Source: Beroe ovata (Eukaryota; Ctenophora; Nuda; Beroida; Beroidae). Taken from it: DNA of 52,243 nt. Below are positions 32,645 through 45,153 of this stretch, in pieces. Where the stretch lies: positions 9,177 to 61,419 of the forward strand of contig CAMPET010000063.1 in the NCBI GenBank assembly GCA_946803715.1, read 5' to 3'. The number at the start of each line of letters is the position of its first letter. Within the stretch, counting starts at the first letter, position 1. The notes under the pieces were generated by a model that searched no databases, was not told where the DNA came from, and was given only the letters and a program-made list of their open reading frames with translations. The position numbers were made by a program, and so were the translations under genes.

Positions 32645-35600
32645 TCACTGAGTGTGAGTGTAGCAGTTGGTAAGTGTCATGTTTCTGTCAACATTGGGTC
32701 ACACACATACACACACGCAAAGCACATGCCTCAACTATTATAGCTGAACTTGTATGACTGCATGTATGAATGTAGAAATCGGTGTATGTATGTGTCACAA
32801 TGAATAGCTTTATGGATGAATATTCAAGCCCTCATCCAAGCATATTAATCTAAGGGATCATCTAAGGGTATAATACATGCACTAATTAATTAATTAATGC
32901 CGGGCGCTGGTATGAAATGGATGTATTTGAGCTTGGTACTCTCCCTGATGTGTGATCACGTGGTGTAACTTCGCTCCCTCTGACACGTTCCAAACATTGC
33001 AATGTGACCAGTCATGCCACATACATTGTCATCGTGTAATGACATATCATAGTGCAGCAGGTTATTGGTGTCATCGTGACATAACATAGTGCAGCAGGTT
33101 ATTGGTGTCATTGAGTACCTTCTGTCAAGTTATAGCTACATTTTACTATTTTATAGGGCTACACCCACCAGCACACACTGACACAAACACACTAACACAC
33201 ACAGTACACACAGATCTATCAGTATTATGCATCACTAGCGAATTATGGGCAGCCGGAAAATATATTACAAACATTTGTACGGTGCCAGTGATATTTACCT
33301 CATGTGAGATAGTGATGTTTTATAACTTCCATTTTATGCGAACTGCTTCACATGAAATCTTTCACTGTACGATTTCGGTAGCATTGTGGTGTCCGTAGGG
33401 AGAAGCAATAGGAAAAACGCATATGATGGATAAACCCTATGATCTTCTAAAAATATGTTATGACTCGTGTCCACACGATAAAAGAATTGAACGCTGTCGA
33501 TCAATGTAGTAAGACTGTCAGTATTGCTGACTCAATAACCAATAGGTATTACAATGTCAGACGGGATTGACTAACAACCTGACTGTCACTCTTTCTTAAT
33601 ACTGACGTAACGTATCATCAGTAACGCAGAACGCTTTCCCCAAACTGACATCGAATATACTCGTTACTTTGAAATGTAATGAGAGTGTGAACTTTTCAAC
33701 TTTCCTGTTCAAAATGTTGATCTGCGAACACCTGTTTCGATGAAAAAGTAATTAATTTTGCTGCAAATTCACTCCTAACAGTAGCATAGTAAGCAATAAG
33801 CATCATATGTGGTATTAAAGTCAACAACCACGTTCAAACCTATGTAGATTATCCGACATATCATTCAAATTCCGGAGTTAATCATCGCTGAACGTTAATC
33901 ATGCCGAGTTCTGAGTGTGTTACTCGTGAAGCTCTCATGTTATCACCACATTTATTGTGACAATATGAATAGAATTGTGTCTGGTGATCTTGCAACAGCT
34001 GCATGGTTAGAATGTTCTAGCATGCATGACTCAGCCGCGCATACTGCATAGGCGCGACTTGGCTCATGTTGTTAGAATGAGAGAGAGAGAGAGAGAGAGA
34101 GTGGTGGATGGACATATGACGTCATAGCGATAGTGTGACGTCATTTTGGTTCTGTAACTGAGTACGCCAACTGCCAACATGTGAACTGAAAGTGACCATT
34201 CCCTGAATGATACATTGCCTGTGTACTACACAGTCTGTAGTGTAATACACTATAACACATGCAACGTCTATGTATACACACACACACACACACATACACA
34301 AACACATATACATACACACGCATACACACACATATTTAACCCTTGTTCCTGCTGTTATTTCCTNTTTCACTGTACGATTTCGGTAGCATTGTGGTGTTCG
34401 TAGGGAGAAGCAATAGGAAAAACTCATATAATGGATAAACCCTATGATCTTCTAAAAATATGTTATGACTCGTGTCCACACGATATAAAATAATTGAACG
34501 CTGTCGATCAATGTAGTTAGACTGTCAATATTAGTGACTCAGTAACCAATAGGCATTACAATGTCAGACGGGACTGACCGACAATCTGACTGTCACTCTT
34601 TCTGAGTACTGACGTAACATATCATCAGTAACGCTTTCCCCAAACTGACATCGAATATTATACTCGTTACTTTGAAATGTAGTGAGAGTGTGAAATTTAC
34701 ATCTTTCCTGTTCAAAATGTTAATAGATTCTGCTAACACCTGTTTCGATGAAAAAGTAATTCATTTTGCTGCAAATTCACTCCTAACAGTACCATAGTAA
34801 GCATCATCATATGCGGTATTGAAGTCAACAACCACGTCCAAACCTATGTAGATTATCCGACATATCATTCAAATTCCGGAGTTAATCATGGCTGGACGTC
34901 AATCATGGCTGGACGTTAATCATGCCGAGCTCGAGTGTGTTACTCGTGAAACTCTCATATTATCACCACATTTATAGTGACAATATGAATAGAATTGTGT
35001 CTGGTGATCTTGCAGCAGCTGCATGGTTAGAATGTTCTAGCATGCATGACTCAGCCGCGCACACTGCATAGGCGCGACTTGGCTCATGTTGTTAGAACGA
35101 GAGAGAGTGATGGATGGGAATATGACGTCATAGCGATAGTGTGACGTCATTTTGGTTCTGTAACTGAGTTTAGTACGCCAGCTGCCAACATATGAACTGA
35201 AAGTGACCATTCCCTGAATGATACATTGCCTGTGTACTACACAGTCTGTAGTGTGTGTAACACACCAATACACTATAACACATGCAACGTCTATGTATTC
35301 AGACGCACACGCACACACATACACAAACACATATACATACACACGCATACACACACACATATTTAACCCTTGTTCCTGCTGTTATTTCCTGAATACCACA
35401 CTACTCGACACACAAACTCAGGAGATGCACTGTAGAATGTAGTGAGAACCCGTACGAATACCCCGTGTCAATACATTCCCCAAATTCCTGGGTCTGCATG
35501 ATTTGATGGCGTGCTAAATCATAGCATCACATACTCATAGCCCACAGTTATAGCTACAAGAACTGAAGATAGATCATCTTTTGTTACGAAATACAAGTCA

Positions 35601-38600
35601 ATACTGTTATACTTGGTCATCGACTGTCAATTGTGAAAAATTCCACATCTCTGAGAATACCCATTACCCAACTTCCACAGTCCCTGCCTATAATGTCACG
35701 AATCTGTGACAACATTCAATACTTCCTCAAACATCGATTATGATCTTTACTTGGCAACTCTAAAATTCATGATATACCTAACTATGGTACGGTCGACGAT
35801 ACGAAATCTTTCTTCCCTTTCTTCATTCCCCCTTCTACTCGATTTAAACATTGCGTATTTCAGCTGGCGGGAGAGTGATGGCAGCGTGTGGAAAAGCTAA
35901 TCTTCTCCTCACCTCAAAGTTTAAACAGTACCGTGGACTCTGCTACGATTACGAGGTTTGTGGGTTTTCACGTTATGTTGTGTCTTGTTGTGATGTTGTA
36001 TTTTGTCACATGTTTTTGTGTTGAGTCAAGTGATATTGTATTGTGTCACGTGTTTTTGTATTGTGTCTCATGTTTTTGCATTGTGTCACGTGTCACGTGA
36101 TATTTCATATTGTATTGTGTCACGTGTTGTTTTGTCATGTGACCAGTAGTGTATGAGTATCATACGTGAACTCTCTTTGGTTGTTCAGCGACTACAATGT
36201 TGTTGTGCACGTCTGATAGGTGAGATGTAGACATTACATTGTAGAGGAATCCTAGCTGAGCAGGAATGTTACTCAACAATACAATATTAAATACACACAC
36301 CCAGTGTATACAATGTATGTATCATGATACTGTTGTGATTCGATACTGCAGTGAGTACTAGTGACTCGTCAGTCGCATGTACTTTACCAAACATCTCACA
36401 TGTATACATCAATTGCATGAGAATTGAGAATACTGAATTGAGAGAAGAGAGAACAATATTCAGATAAGCGCCTCACTTGAGTCAAATCTAGAACTTGACA
36501 GATTGAAACATCATCGGTAGCCAGCTATGTTTTGCAGTCAACATGACTTCACTTCCATGACTTCATCCGTGTTGTAAAACTATGTGCTCACTGCCCCAGC
36601 GCACGTTTGCTGACCACTTGTCCAGACAAACATTGCTAGCGTGTGTGAAATCATCATGTCATTTTCTGAGATGAAATCAGAGGGCATAGTTGATAGTTTA
36701 GAATTTATGTCATTGAGAACATGCGATTTGGACTGATTTGAGTAGGTTTCAGGCTCCAAAAAACGGAAAAATTCGTGAAGTTTTCCCCGGGATTTCATAG
36801 TCGTATGACGTATACTGAAGGACAGATATTTATGTCAGTGTGCGTGTGTGATAATCTACGTGCGTTCGTGTGTTTTCATCTGTCTCAGTTACACTGTCAC
36901 TATAGCGCGTCACACGCATACACACACTCACTGACAAGGAAATAATATTATTATTGTCACTCATAATATGATATGCGTGACCAATTTAATATGCTGTGTG
37001 ACACACGCACACACACACACAGACACACACACATACATTCATACACACACACACACACACAAACACATGAGCGTCATTGTTACCACTATGTAGTAGTGGA
37101 CTCTTCATTGTACCTTAGGGTTGGAGTTTACGCCCTATATTCTATATTCTATCGGTGACATCACCTTATCAACAGGCGGTGGGAATAGGGACAGGGGGTC
37201 ATTACCGAGTTTTATTAGGAATGAAAAAATACTTGTATGAAAATAGGTCAGTCATTGACAGATAGTGGAGCTCTACTTTGACAGTTCTGCCGTCGTAGTT
37301 ACATAGTTACAGGGTGGGTAGAGCCTAAAAACCTAAAAGCCTACCAATAACCAAGCTCCAAATTATGTGTCTGGACCCGGCAACTCCTTCACTAGAAATC
37401 CTCATCCCAAACTCAGATATACCTATCTGAGTCTTTCTCCCCTCTCGCCCTACATCGCCCTTGCTAACGTTCAGCTCTCTTCCTGTCACTATCCTTACTA
37501 TCCCACACTCCATTTCCTCGGTTTCCATCCCTGATGGTGACAGGCATGACAGACAATGCTAATCAATGATTAGTACCTAATTTGCTTGATCAGTGATAGT
37601 TGCAACCCTCCCTAGGTATTACAATGCGGTACCGCAATACTGCAATGATGAAAATTAGGGGTGATTAACTTAGATCAAAGGTTTGGGTTCACTTGGAATA
37701 GTACCAATGTACCTATTACAACTACCTACTGCTGCATTAAAATAATAGTACGTTCTGTGTAGCTCTCAAGTCTGTTGAACGGACTGAGGACAATTAGTTA
37801 ATGTGCCTAATATTATGATGTCCAATAAATTCTACCAAATTATGATATATAGGTACGTTGTACTACTTGAACTCTATGAAGTCACTACTGGAGATGTGCC
37901 AATAGATGAGAGACTCGTATCTATAAAGTTGTGAAGTATGATGAGACAGTTATCGAGGTAGTATAGTCTGGTGTAATGCTGTGTAGACAGGAACATGAGG
38001 TGAAGTGAGTAGACTGGGAGCTGTGTATTATATATGAGTGATGCTCACTTTTCAGTCATACCTAATAACCAGAGTATTCTGTCAACAGCCATACACACGC
38101 GCGGTGCTGGATCAGTATTCTGTACGTGTGTGCGTGTGTTCGAGTAGGTATTATTTTGGCAAGAAGTAAGCTATCTGAAACGCTGATTAGAATGAGGCTA
38201 GGATTGTTGAGAAAACACAAAATTGCTGTAGTAGTAAATGGCAGCTGGTGATGAGACGGAAAAACATTTCGATTAGCATATTCTCATCTATCTGTGGCAA
38301 GCAGATGAATGTTGCAGTGACTAATGAACATCGAACATGACGGAGAAGACCAGTATAGAACTGTGATTATCATGGGAGGTAGGTAATGGTGGTGTCTCTG
38401 TCATTACTGTGTGAGAGTCGTTGTGGAATAATTCCACTGTCTGCCCTGACACCAGTGCACCATTTCCACTTGACACCACTGTACTCTGACACCACTTCCC
38501 CCTGCACCATTTCCACTTGACACCACTTTACTCTGACACCACTCTACTCTGACACCACTTTACTCTGACACCACTTTACTCTGACACCACTTTACTCTGA

Positions 38601-41600
38601 CACCGCTTTACTCTGACACCACTCTTTCCTGACACCACTCTTTCCTGACACCACTTTTATTGTCTCTTAAATCCATTCTAACTAAGTGGAATCCTCACAA
38701 CACTAGATGAAGTCCATCGGTCTTTCACTGCTAAGATCCTCGGGTACAGTGACCTTAACTATTGGGATAGGTTAGCTTCTTTAAAGCTCATGTCATTACA
38801 GACAAGGCGCGAGCGATACATAAACATCTTCATGTGAAAATTCTGCAGGGTAGAACAACAAAATCCATTGGGCACTATAACGACGGGCGTTAGAGCTACT
38901 CTCCCGTCGATTCCACACATAAAACCAGATTAGCAGTCCATGAGAATTCCATTTCTGTCATCGGGCCACGTCTGTGGAACTGTATACCAGCCGCATGCAC
39001 AACAGCTTCTACACTCGATTCATTTAAGTGCTCCCTCCAAGCATTCCTCAATACAGTGCCAGACCTCCCCCCAGTCTGCAACTATGTACCGAAAAATTCT
39101 AATTCGTTGCTTGACCGGGCTCTTGACGGTGGTCGGAGAATCTGATGGCCCTGAATGTTATCCTAAATCACATCAAAGTATCAAAGTAAGTAGCGAGAAC
39201 CTCCAGCGCTGGACTATCCGTCCTAAAATTTCATTCTGACACACCCCTCTTTGGTGACTCCAGTCTTGACCTCACTCTGACGGCTGACACCACTTTGGCT
39301 CCATGTCAAGACTGCGTGAAAAATGGGCCGCGAAAATTCTTGGAGTTCATGAGAGTCCCGTGATTACCGAATAACCGAACACTCCTTATCTGCAATGTTT
39401 TTATGAAAGGGGAATTCTGGATTGCTTTGTGCTATTTTCAGAGAATATTTAGATAAGAAATAAAAAGCAGCCTTGATGCATCAAAATGCTTATCAGCTTA
39501 TATGGGTACCTACAAAATTCATAAATTCGGAATATCCTTGTTTTGAATGGGTCAGAAGAAAGCTTTTAGGAGACTCTACTGTTTCTGTCATACATGATCC
39601 ATTACTGTACACACTCACACTACTTGTATAAACGTGCATGCTGGGTTAAAATGATCGACTCTAATGCATGAATACATGTCCCCTGTTCAATAATAGCTAT
39701 CATACTGGCAAATATTTCTGGAATTATAGCCATAGCGGACGTCTATAGCATATTATAATGTGTTAAAACTCGTCTTATTATGATAGGGATAGAAGTTGTG
39801 TATTCACAATTCCTGTAATATTTGTTAGCAAACGAGTTAGACTTCGTTTAGACATGACTACACAGTACACGTTAATAAGACAGTCAAGTTTTGTATGAAT
39901 GATGATTTGTGATTTGTAGATGTAGCGATCAAGCAAGAGTGTAATTATTGATCATTGGCTCCTCAATTGATCGCTGTACGTAATGACTGGAAATAACTTT
40001 GTGTTTTTTCAGAGAACAAGCAGAAAGATGACCACGGACGATATGCAAGGATTCTGGGAGCTTATACTCATACAGGTAAATTTGATAAATCATATTGCAC
40101 GGGATTTCAAGAAAATTGACTGTAATCATTTGCTTTCCATCTCATTTCAACGCACTGAATGCGTCGGAAATACCCACGATAGAGCGCCCTGTGTCGCGAG
40201 AAGTTCGCTGTGTAGGTTATGTAGGTACCTACTGCACTACAATTACATTTTAGACGTATTACGAATTAAGTTTCCGTTTTTTTATGAAGTTGCTTCTCTA
40301 ACTGGTAAAAATTCGGAGAAAAACGGCAATATTCAAGTTAGGGCAGCACTTCAAGATACCTTTTCTTCAGGATGCCGTTATTCACTCATACAACTCAAAA
40401 TTCCTTGCACACGGACTCAGCGTTGTACCTACTGAATACAAAAACAGCTTCATGGAGTGTTGATTTAAGTGTTGATTTGAAAATACCTACTCTCTCATTA
40501 CAATTTCAGACGTTGAAAAAATCGATAATATACAGAAAGTGTCAATTCTTTATATTATACCTAATTGAATTTCATAATTGAACGTCTCACAATTTTCTTC
40601 TGAAAAGGCAAGTTAGGAAGTTTGGAAGTAGCTGCTATCATCACTATGGTCATTGGTCATGGTGCATTATACTGTGCATCTAGTATGCACAATGATCATG
40701 GTATCTCTCGTGCCACAGATGGGGCAGATGTCCACTATGAGTCATATAACAACAACTATGATAATCATCCACTATGAGTCATATAACAACAACTATGATC
40801 CTAACAACAGCAACAAGTGGTCACTGGTCCTCCACGACTCACGTGACATGTATGATTTGATCACGTTATACATCATACATCACAATATTATGATAATGAC
40901 TGGTTTTAACAGCAGCTGCAGCAGCTCAGCGACCATGGTAACCACTCCCTATTACCATTGCATAGAGGGGGTCAGTGTGGTGTCTGTGTAGGGGAGTTTG
41001 TCACGTGTTAATATCACTCAAGTTCATTAAATTCTTGATTGGAAATGTTTCTAGGAACATTATGCAATGCAATATGTGTGCTGTCTAGACTCCAATATTC
41101 CAATCATGGAGTTATCTTCTCATATTGGACGTTTTGCAGGCCACAGGGCTGATCCTCATCAATGTAGAAGTTGTTTGGACTGTTCCATATTCCACTCATT
41201 GAGTGACAAGTGACAATTAGTCTAAACATTATAGCCCTGAACAGTTTGTAGTGTACAATGTACATTGGCAACGTACACTACACAATTATACCTGTTATTA
41301 TACACTGTACATTAGACACTGTAGGTACATTATTGACTGTAAACTGTCACAACTCTGTCCACACCAATCTTTATTGAACTCATCATGAAGTGAAACACGC
41401 GGTCATTTTGAACTAAGTATGATAAGTGTCAATGATGATAAGTGTCAATAAGTGTATGATAAGTGTCAATGATGTGTGAGACACTGTTATACTCAGTGAA
41501 GGGAGGTGAAAATTGTATCCACATTACCATTAATTGTGATTACAGTACACACTGTTTTAGCCTAGGTATAGCATTGGACCAATGGTATTGGTTTGCCACT

Positions 41601-44600
41601 AGTTAATCAGGGCACCCTGGAATGAGCTTATCAGTTGTGATGTCATGCCAATTTCGAGATTATTAAAGAAGCACTGCCCATGAGCCATACCTACCTATAG
41701 TTATAGTTAGCTACCTATAGTTATAGTTAGCTACCTATATGAGGGCCTTAGGCCGTAGGCGCTTTATTCCAGAAGCATATCATAGTTTACTTGCTATTCA
41801 GTAATAAATTGAAGTTTAGAAACACTAAACTAAGCAAGCTTATACTCTGCAGTAGGTACTCAACTAACACATATTTTGTGAAGGTTTAGTGCTCAGTGTC
41901 CACTAATGTGTTGATATTGATACAGGATGGAGTGTGCTAATATCAGGGTTACACCTACCAATTTCCCACTTCTGACCTCTATAATACTCTCCACTGTAAT
42001 TACTGTTGTGATAGTGTTGATGTGTGCGTGTATTGGCATACAAGAATGACATCATTTTACCAGTTACTATTTCTGGAAATTCTCACTGCTTGTTTTGTAA
42101 AAGAAATTATTATACGTTCACTTCACAATTGTGAATTTTATGCACTGAAAGAAGCGCTCAAAATCTCCTTAAATGGTGTCATAGCGTAGCATATAACGTT
42201 CACAAAGAAATCACCCAGAAATCCGAGAAATTACCAAGCTTGACATATCTCCGCATATATATGACGTCATACAACCCCAATCATGGTACGTCAAGGATCA
42301 TACCTATATCATCTCGGGAGGGAAGTTGGTGAGAGTGTATGCTCTGGGGAAGTTGTAATATTCTGGCTTTCTGGGGAAGTTGCAACTCTAATCATTATGT
42401 GCGATTCTGAAGTTGCCACACCCAAACTCATTCTTGTAGGATTCTCGAGAATTTATCACATCATAAGTGAGCGAGAATTTAGTTCAAACTAGGACAACTT
42501 TTCGAGAATATTCTGCAAAGTTGCTGCTCGAATTATCATTTATCACCCATGATAATAGCTCTCATAATCTGCAAACGCTCCACAATTCACATTTGCAGAA
42601 CACATATATTTCAATGAGCGGTGATGGGTATCAGTGATAGCTCATTAATCAGCTCATTAGCTAATTGGATTTCCAAGCCCCTCTCTCTAGATGTGTATGT
42701 TTGTTGTGAAATCCGATAATGTTATCGTCACACCATTCAAGTTGGATTTAGTTTCAGATTATGTCGGATCATTTTAATACCTGCTACAAACTATTGACTC
42801 GAATATGAATCATCCTTCTCGCAGATCACTGCATAGATATATGTATAGATCACATCGGATAAAAACTGTGTTTCCGAACATTCTGGAAAGATCTTTCACT
42901 TTCTCAATGATCTGATGGAAAATGACGTGATGAAATGTATCAACCTCACACGAACTGTGCAAGCTCCCAGCTGTATACGTACTATAGTGGAGTGCACTAA
43001 TGTACATGGATACAGTGTGTATCAGTATTTTATAGTAGACTCTGTGCATTTGTGGACAGTGAATGATGGATGGGGATTGTGTTCAAGAGATCTGTTATAA
43101 AGAGGTGATATTGCTTATTTGACTACATCACTTCTATATTACCATATTACTTGATGGAATGATCGTATAACGTCATCACTTCCATATAACCTGATGGAAT
43201 GATCGTATTACGTCATCACTGATAAGGTGACCCAGCCCTGGGAATGTTATAGATTATCCTATCGGTGTGGCATATTACCCCTCTACACAATTATATAACA
43301 CATTGTATACCGTTATAATCGTGATGTAATACACAGGGAGATTACCTGCCATGATGGGGGCCGAAGGACACGGGAAATGACTCGGACACATGCCCACACA
43401 CACACACACACACACATACATGCACATTACATACAGACACACACACGTACGCACACACACGCACGCCACACTGCCATATAATTGTTTAAACCACATTATT
43501 ACATCCGGCTATTCGAACTAGGGCATTGTGGAAATGTTAATTTACATAATTAATTGAGTAATTAGCGAACGTATAATTTCTTCGTTTAAATAGGACAATG
43601 CGAGTCTTTGTTTGCCGGTAAATTTTTCCTTTAATAATTAATCAAACATTGAACATGGAGGTTGCGCACGTTTATGCAAATTGGACATAATTCTTCCCTG
43701 AAAATATTCATCGCCTTCATCAAAATTCCCAACTCTTAAAATTCCCATACTAGAAAAGGAGATTCTCAACACGAAAACAATTTCCTTCCTACTCTAGAGG
43801 GTACTAGTTCGAATTCCCGTTACCATAGCAACACTGCGACTCTACTATGATATTGTACAGGTTGACGATGTTAAGAGGATGTTCGCTGCGCTGAGGAAAC
43901 TCAAGGAGAATAACTGGGCTATCCCCAAATCACCGGTAAGTTTTGAAAGAATAAATTTAAGTCTTCAAAATAATTGTATAATTTTTCATGCTACTTATTA
44001 TTTATGGAATTTATTTTTTGAATTTATTACTGTAAAAGTGTCGATTAGTCCTACCTCGTGCTTTTGTTTTGTTCGCAGTTTTCCACACTCTCCATATTTG
44101 GATGAGTGCCAAGCCTGCATTTGCATAACACTGAGAAAAGCGTTCATTATTCACTACAACCATCATGTTCAAATCATGTTGTTGTTACAGAAGACACACC
44201 TCGGGTTATAGCCTTGTCATTGCAGTTTAAACCACAAACAAGCACGAAGTGTAGTTCACTGTTGTATTTCACATCACATGACCCTGGGTAGTCACGTGAC
44301 ACACCATCACGTTACACACCTCACGTTACACACCATCACGTTACACACCATCACGTTTCCCACTATCACGTTACACACCATCACGTTACACACCATCACG
44401 TTACCCACTATCACGTTACACACCATCACGTTACACACCATCACGTTACACACCATCACATAACACACCATCGTCCATCACGTGACACACGGGTTCCCGG
44501 CTCCGGCCAGGGGCAGTGTAATTCGTAACACACCGACACGAAGGGGAAATCCGACAACAAACTTGTCGAGCTGTGTATTATTGGATAATTGCCAAAATCT

Positions 44601-45153
44601 TACCCATCTATTTTAGTTCTGATAGTGCAACTATTTTCACTTCAACATATCATAAGTTGTGTGTATGTGTGTGTCTGCGTGTGTGTATGTGTGTGTGTGT
44701 GTGTGTGTGNTCCCACACTTTCTCGTTAAGTAACTATATATTATAGTACAGCTAAATTCAGTGTAAAATAGGTCAGTAGTTGGACCAATGCTAACAGAAG
44801 ACAATTTATAGAACAATGCTACAAATCTGTGTGTATGTACGTATGTGCGTGTTTCTGTGTGTGTGTGGGTTTCAGTGTAGAGTTCGTGTGCGTGTATGTG
44901 TTTGTTTGTGTTTCTGTTAAGAGTGTGTGTGTGTGTGTTTGACAATGCCTCCCATCTCCAGATGATGAAGAAGAAGGAAAGTGGCGGAGACGCCACGAAG
45001 ACGACTCTCTCCACGAAGAAGAAGCCGCGGGAGAAGACAGCCGCCCAGAAGCAGCGAGACGAGGAGCGGCGTAAGATGCTCGCCGCAAAGAAGGCAGAGA
45101 TGAGGGAGCGCATGCAGCAGAACAGCGATATGCCGGATGTGATCATAGCGTAG
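28378..45153 (+). CDS. DLGAP/SAPAP (GKAP)-family scaffold protein, 3' part
   Basis: Exons 28378-28590, 29300-30050, 35864-35955, 40013-40075, 43861-43935 and 44962-45153 join in phase. Exon 1 may be internal (acceptor ctgtag at 28375-28377) or contain the start ATG at 28405. The product, about 461 residues, starts with a basic, Pro/Ser-rich part, then a Ser/His tract (SSHHSSSHHSS) and an acidic region. The GKAP homology domain follows: FLKLVNDETAVL, GRVMAACGKANLLLTSKFKQ with YRGLC, TTDDMQGFWELILIQ and VDDVKRMFAALRKLKENNW. The C-terminal basic helix KQRDEERRKMLAAKK also matches DLGAP proteins. Family members link Dlg/PSD-95 MAGUKs to Shank at synaptic and cortical sites; the DLGAP5 branch acts at spindles. 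The usual -TRL PDZ-binding end is not seen; this protein ends in DVIIA. Introns of 3.8-5.8 kb dominate the second half of the window. Confidence 0.87.
30943..31500. repeat. (CA)n microsatellites with a ten-N gap
   Basis: A long (CA)n tract at 30943-31056 is interrupted by ten Ns at 31011-31020. A second CA/CATA tract spans 31343-31500 with a single N at about 31444. Both lie in a DLGAP intron, and open frames here only read the repeat. Confidence 0.9.
32240..32640. repeat. Short tandem repeats in DLGAP intron
   Basis: TGGAATGAACTG is repeated four to five times at 32258-32310. Imperfect GTACAGCGTACAGTGTAC units lie at 32495-32560, followed by a (CT)n run at 32605-32635. Confidence 0.8.
33360..35390. 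repeat. Near-identical 1-kb copies joined at a single N
   Basis: Copy A (33360-34363, 1004 bp) and copy B (34365-35390, 1026 bp) begin with TTTCACTGTACGATTTCGG and end with GTTCCTGCTGTTATTTCCT. They are separated only by the N at 34364. They differ by scattered substitutions and small indels, for example in the GA and CA tracts and an extra ATCATGGCTGGACGT segment in copy B. The geometry fits two haplotypes of the same locus placed in tandem by the assembler. Confidence 0.92.
38455..38660. repeat. 16-bp minisatellite (TCTGACACCACTTTAC)
   Basis: About a dozen head-to-tail copies with substitutions. A related CTGACACCACTTTGG stretch reappears at about 39282-39300 beyond the LINE remnant, and TTGACACCATTTTG-like units occur near 50240-50320. 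Confidence 0.9.
38712..39145 (+). mobile_element. Degenerate LINE ORF2 C-terminal fragment
   Basis: The first part reads RSFTAKILGYSDLNYWDRL then SLKLMSLQTRRERY, followed by a stop and frameshift near 38837. A second open part at 38933-39145 reads SVIGPRLWNCIPAA, STLDSFKCSLQAFL and PDLPPVCNY. This is the typical end of non-LTR retrotransposon reverse-transcriptase proteins. Stops and frameshifts show that it is dead. It lies in a DLGAP intron in sense orientation. Confidence 0.75.
40076..43860. other. DLGAP intron with small direct repeats
   Basis: No coding exon was recognised. It includes a duplicated ATGAGTCATATAACAACAAC segment at 40736-40800, GTACATTG/CAATGTAC palindromic motifs near 41250-41330, and triplicated TTATAGTTAGCTACCTATA at about 41698-41740. 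A 45-bp direct repeat at 43135-43225 contains GATGGAATGATCGTAT and ACGTCATCACT. A (CA)n lies at 43393-43470. Confidence 0.6.
44278..44475. repeat. 15-bp minisatellite (CACGTTACACACCAT)
   Basis: About twelve tandem copies in the last DLGAP intron. The array is bordered on both sides by intact CACGTGAC E-box sequences (about 44293 and 44478), of which the unit CACGTTAC is a one-base variant. Confidence 0.9.
44655..44940. repeat. (TG)n tracts with a single N
   Basis: TG-rich tracts at 44655-44709, ending at an N (44710), and at 44830-44940, just before the last DLGAP exon. Confidence 0.9.

Larger units (their letters stand above)
35391..40012. other. DLGAP intronic DNA around exon 35864-35955
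   Basis: Apart from the exon, it has several CACGTG-containing TCACGTG sites between 36040 and 36160, a (CA)n near 37005-37065, the minisatellite and the LINE remnant described separately. A minus-strand frame at 36580-36798 is not supported as coding. Confidence 0.5.

Noticed and set aside
34122-35442. Valine/cysteine-rich frames within the 1-kb copies
   Set aside because: Microsatellite translation, present twice because of the duplicated block.
36580-36798. 72-residue minus-strand frame in a DLGAP intron
   Set aside because: Some coding-like texture, but no splice sites, family match or conserved motif could be named.
38940-39239. 99-residue plus-strand frame
   Set aside because: It is a shadow frame of the LINE remnant, whose true frame starts at 38933.
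43796-43835. Possible tRNA T-arm (AGTTCGAATTCCC)
   Set aside because: No matching acceptor, D or anticodon arms nearby. No tRNA or rRNA gene was seen anywhere in the window.
44278-44475. CRISPR-like array
   Set aside because: Units are directly contiguous without spacers in a eukaryotic intron; it is a minisatellite. The same applies to 38455-38660.
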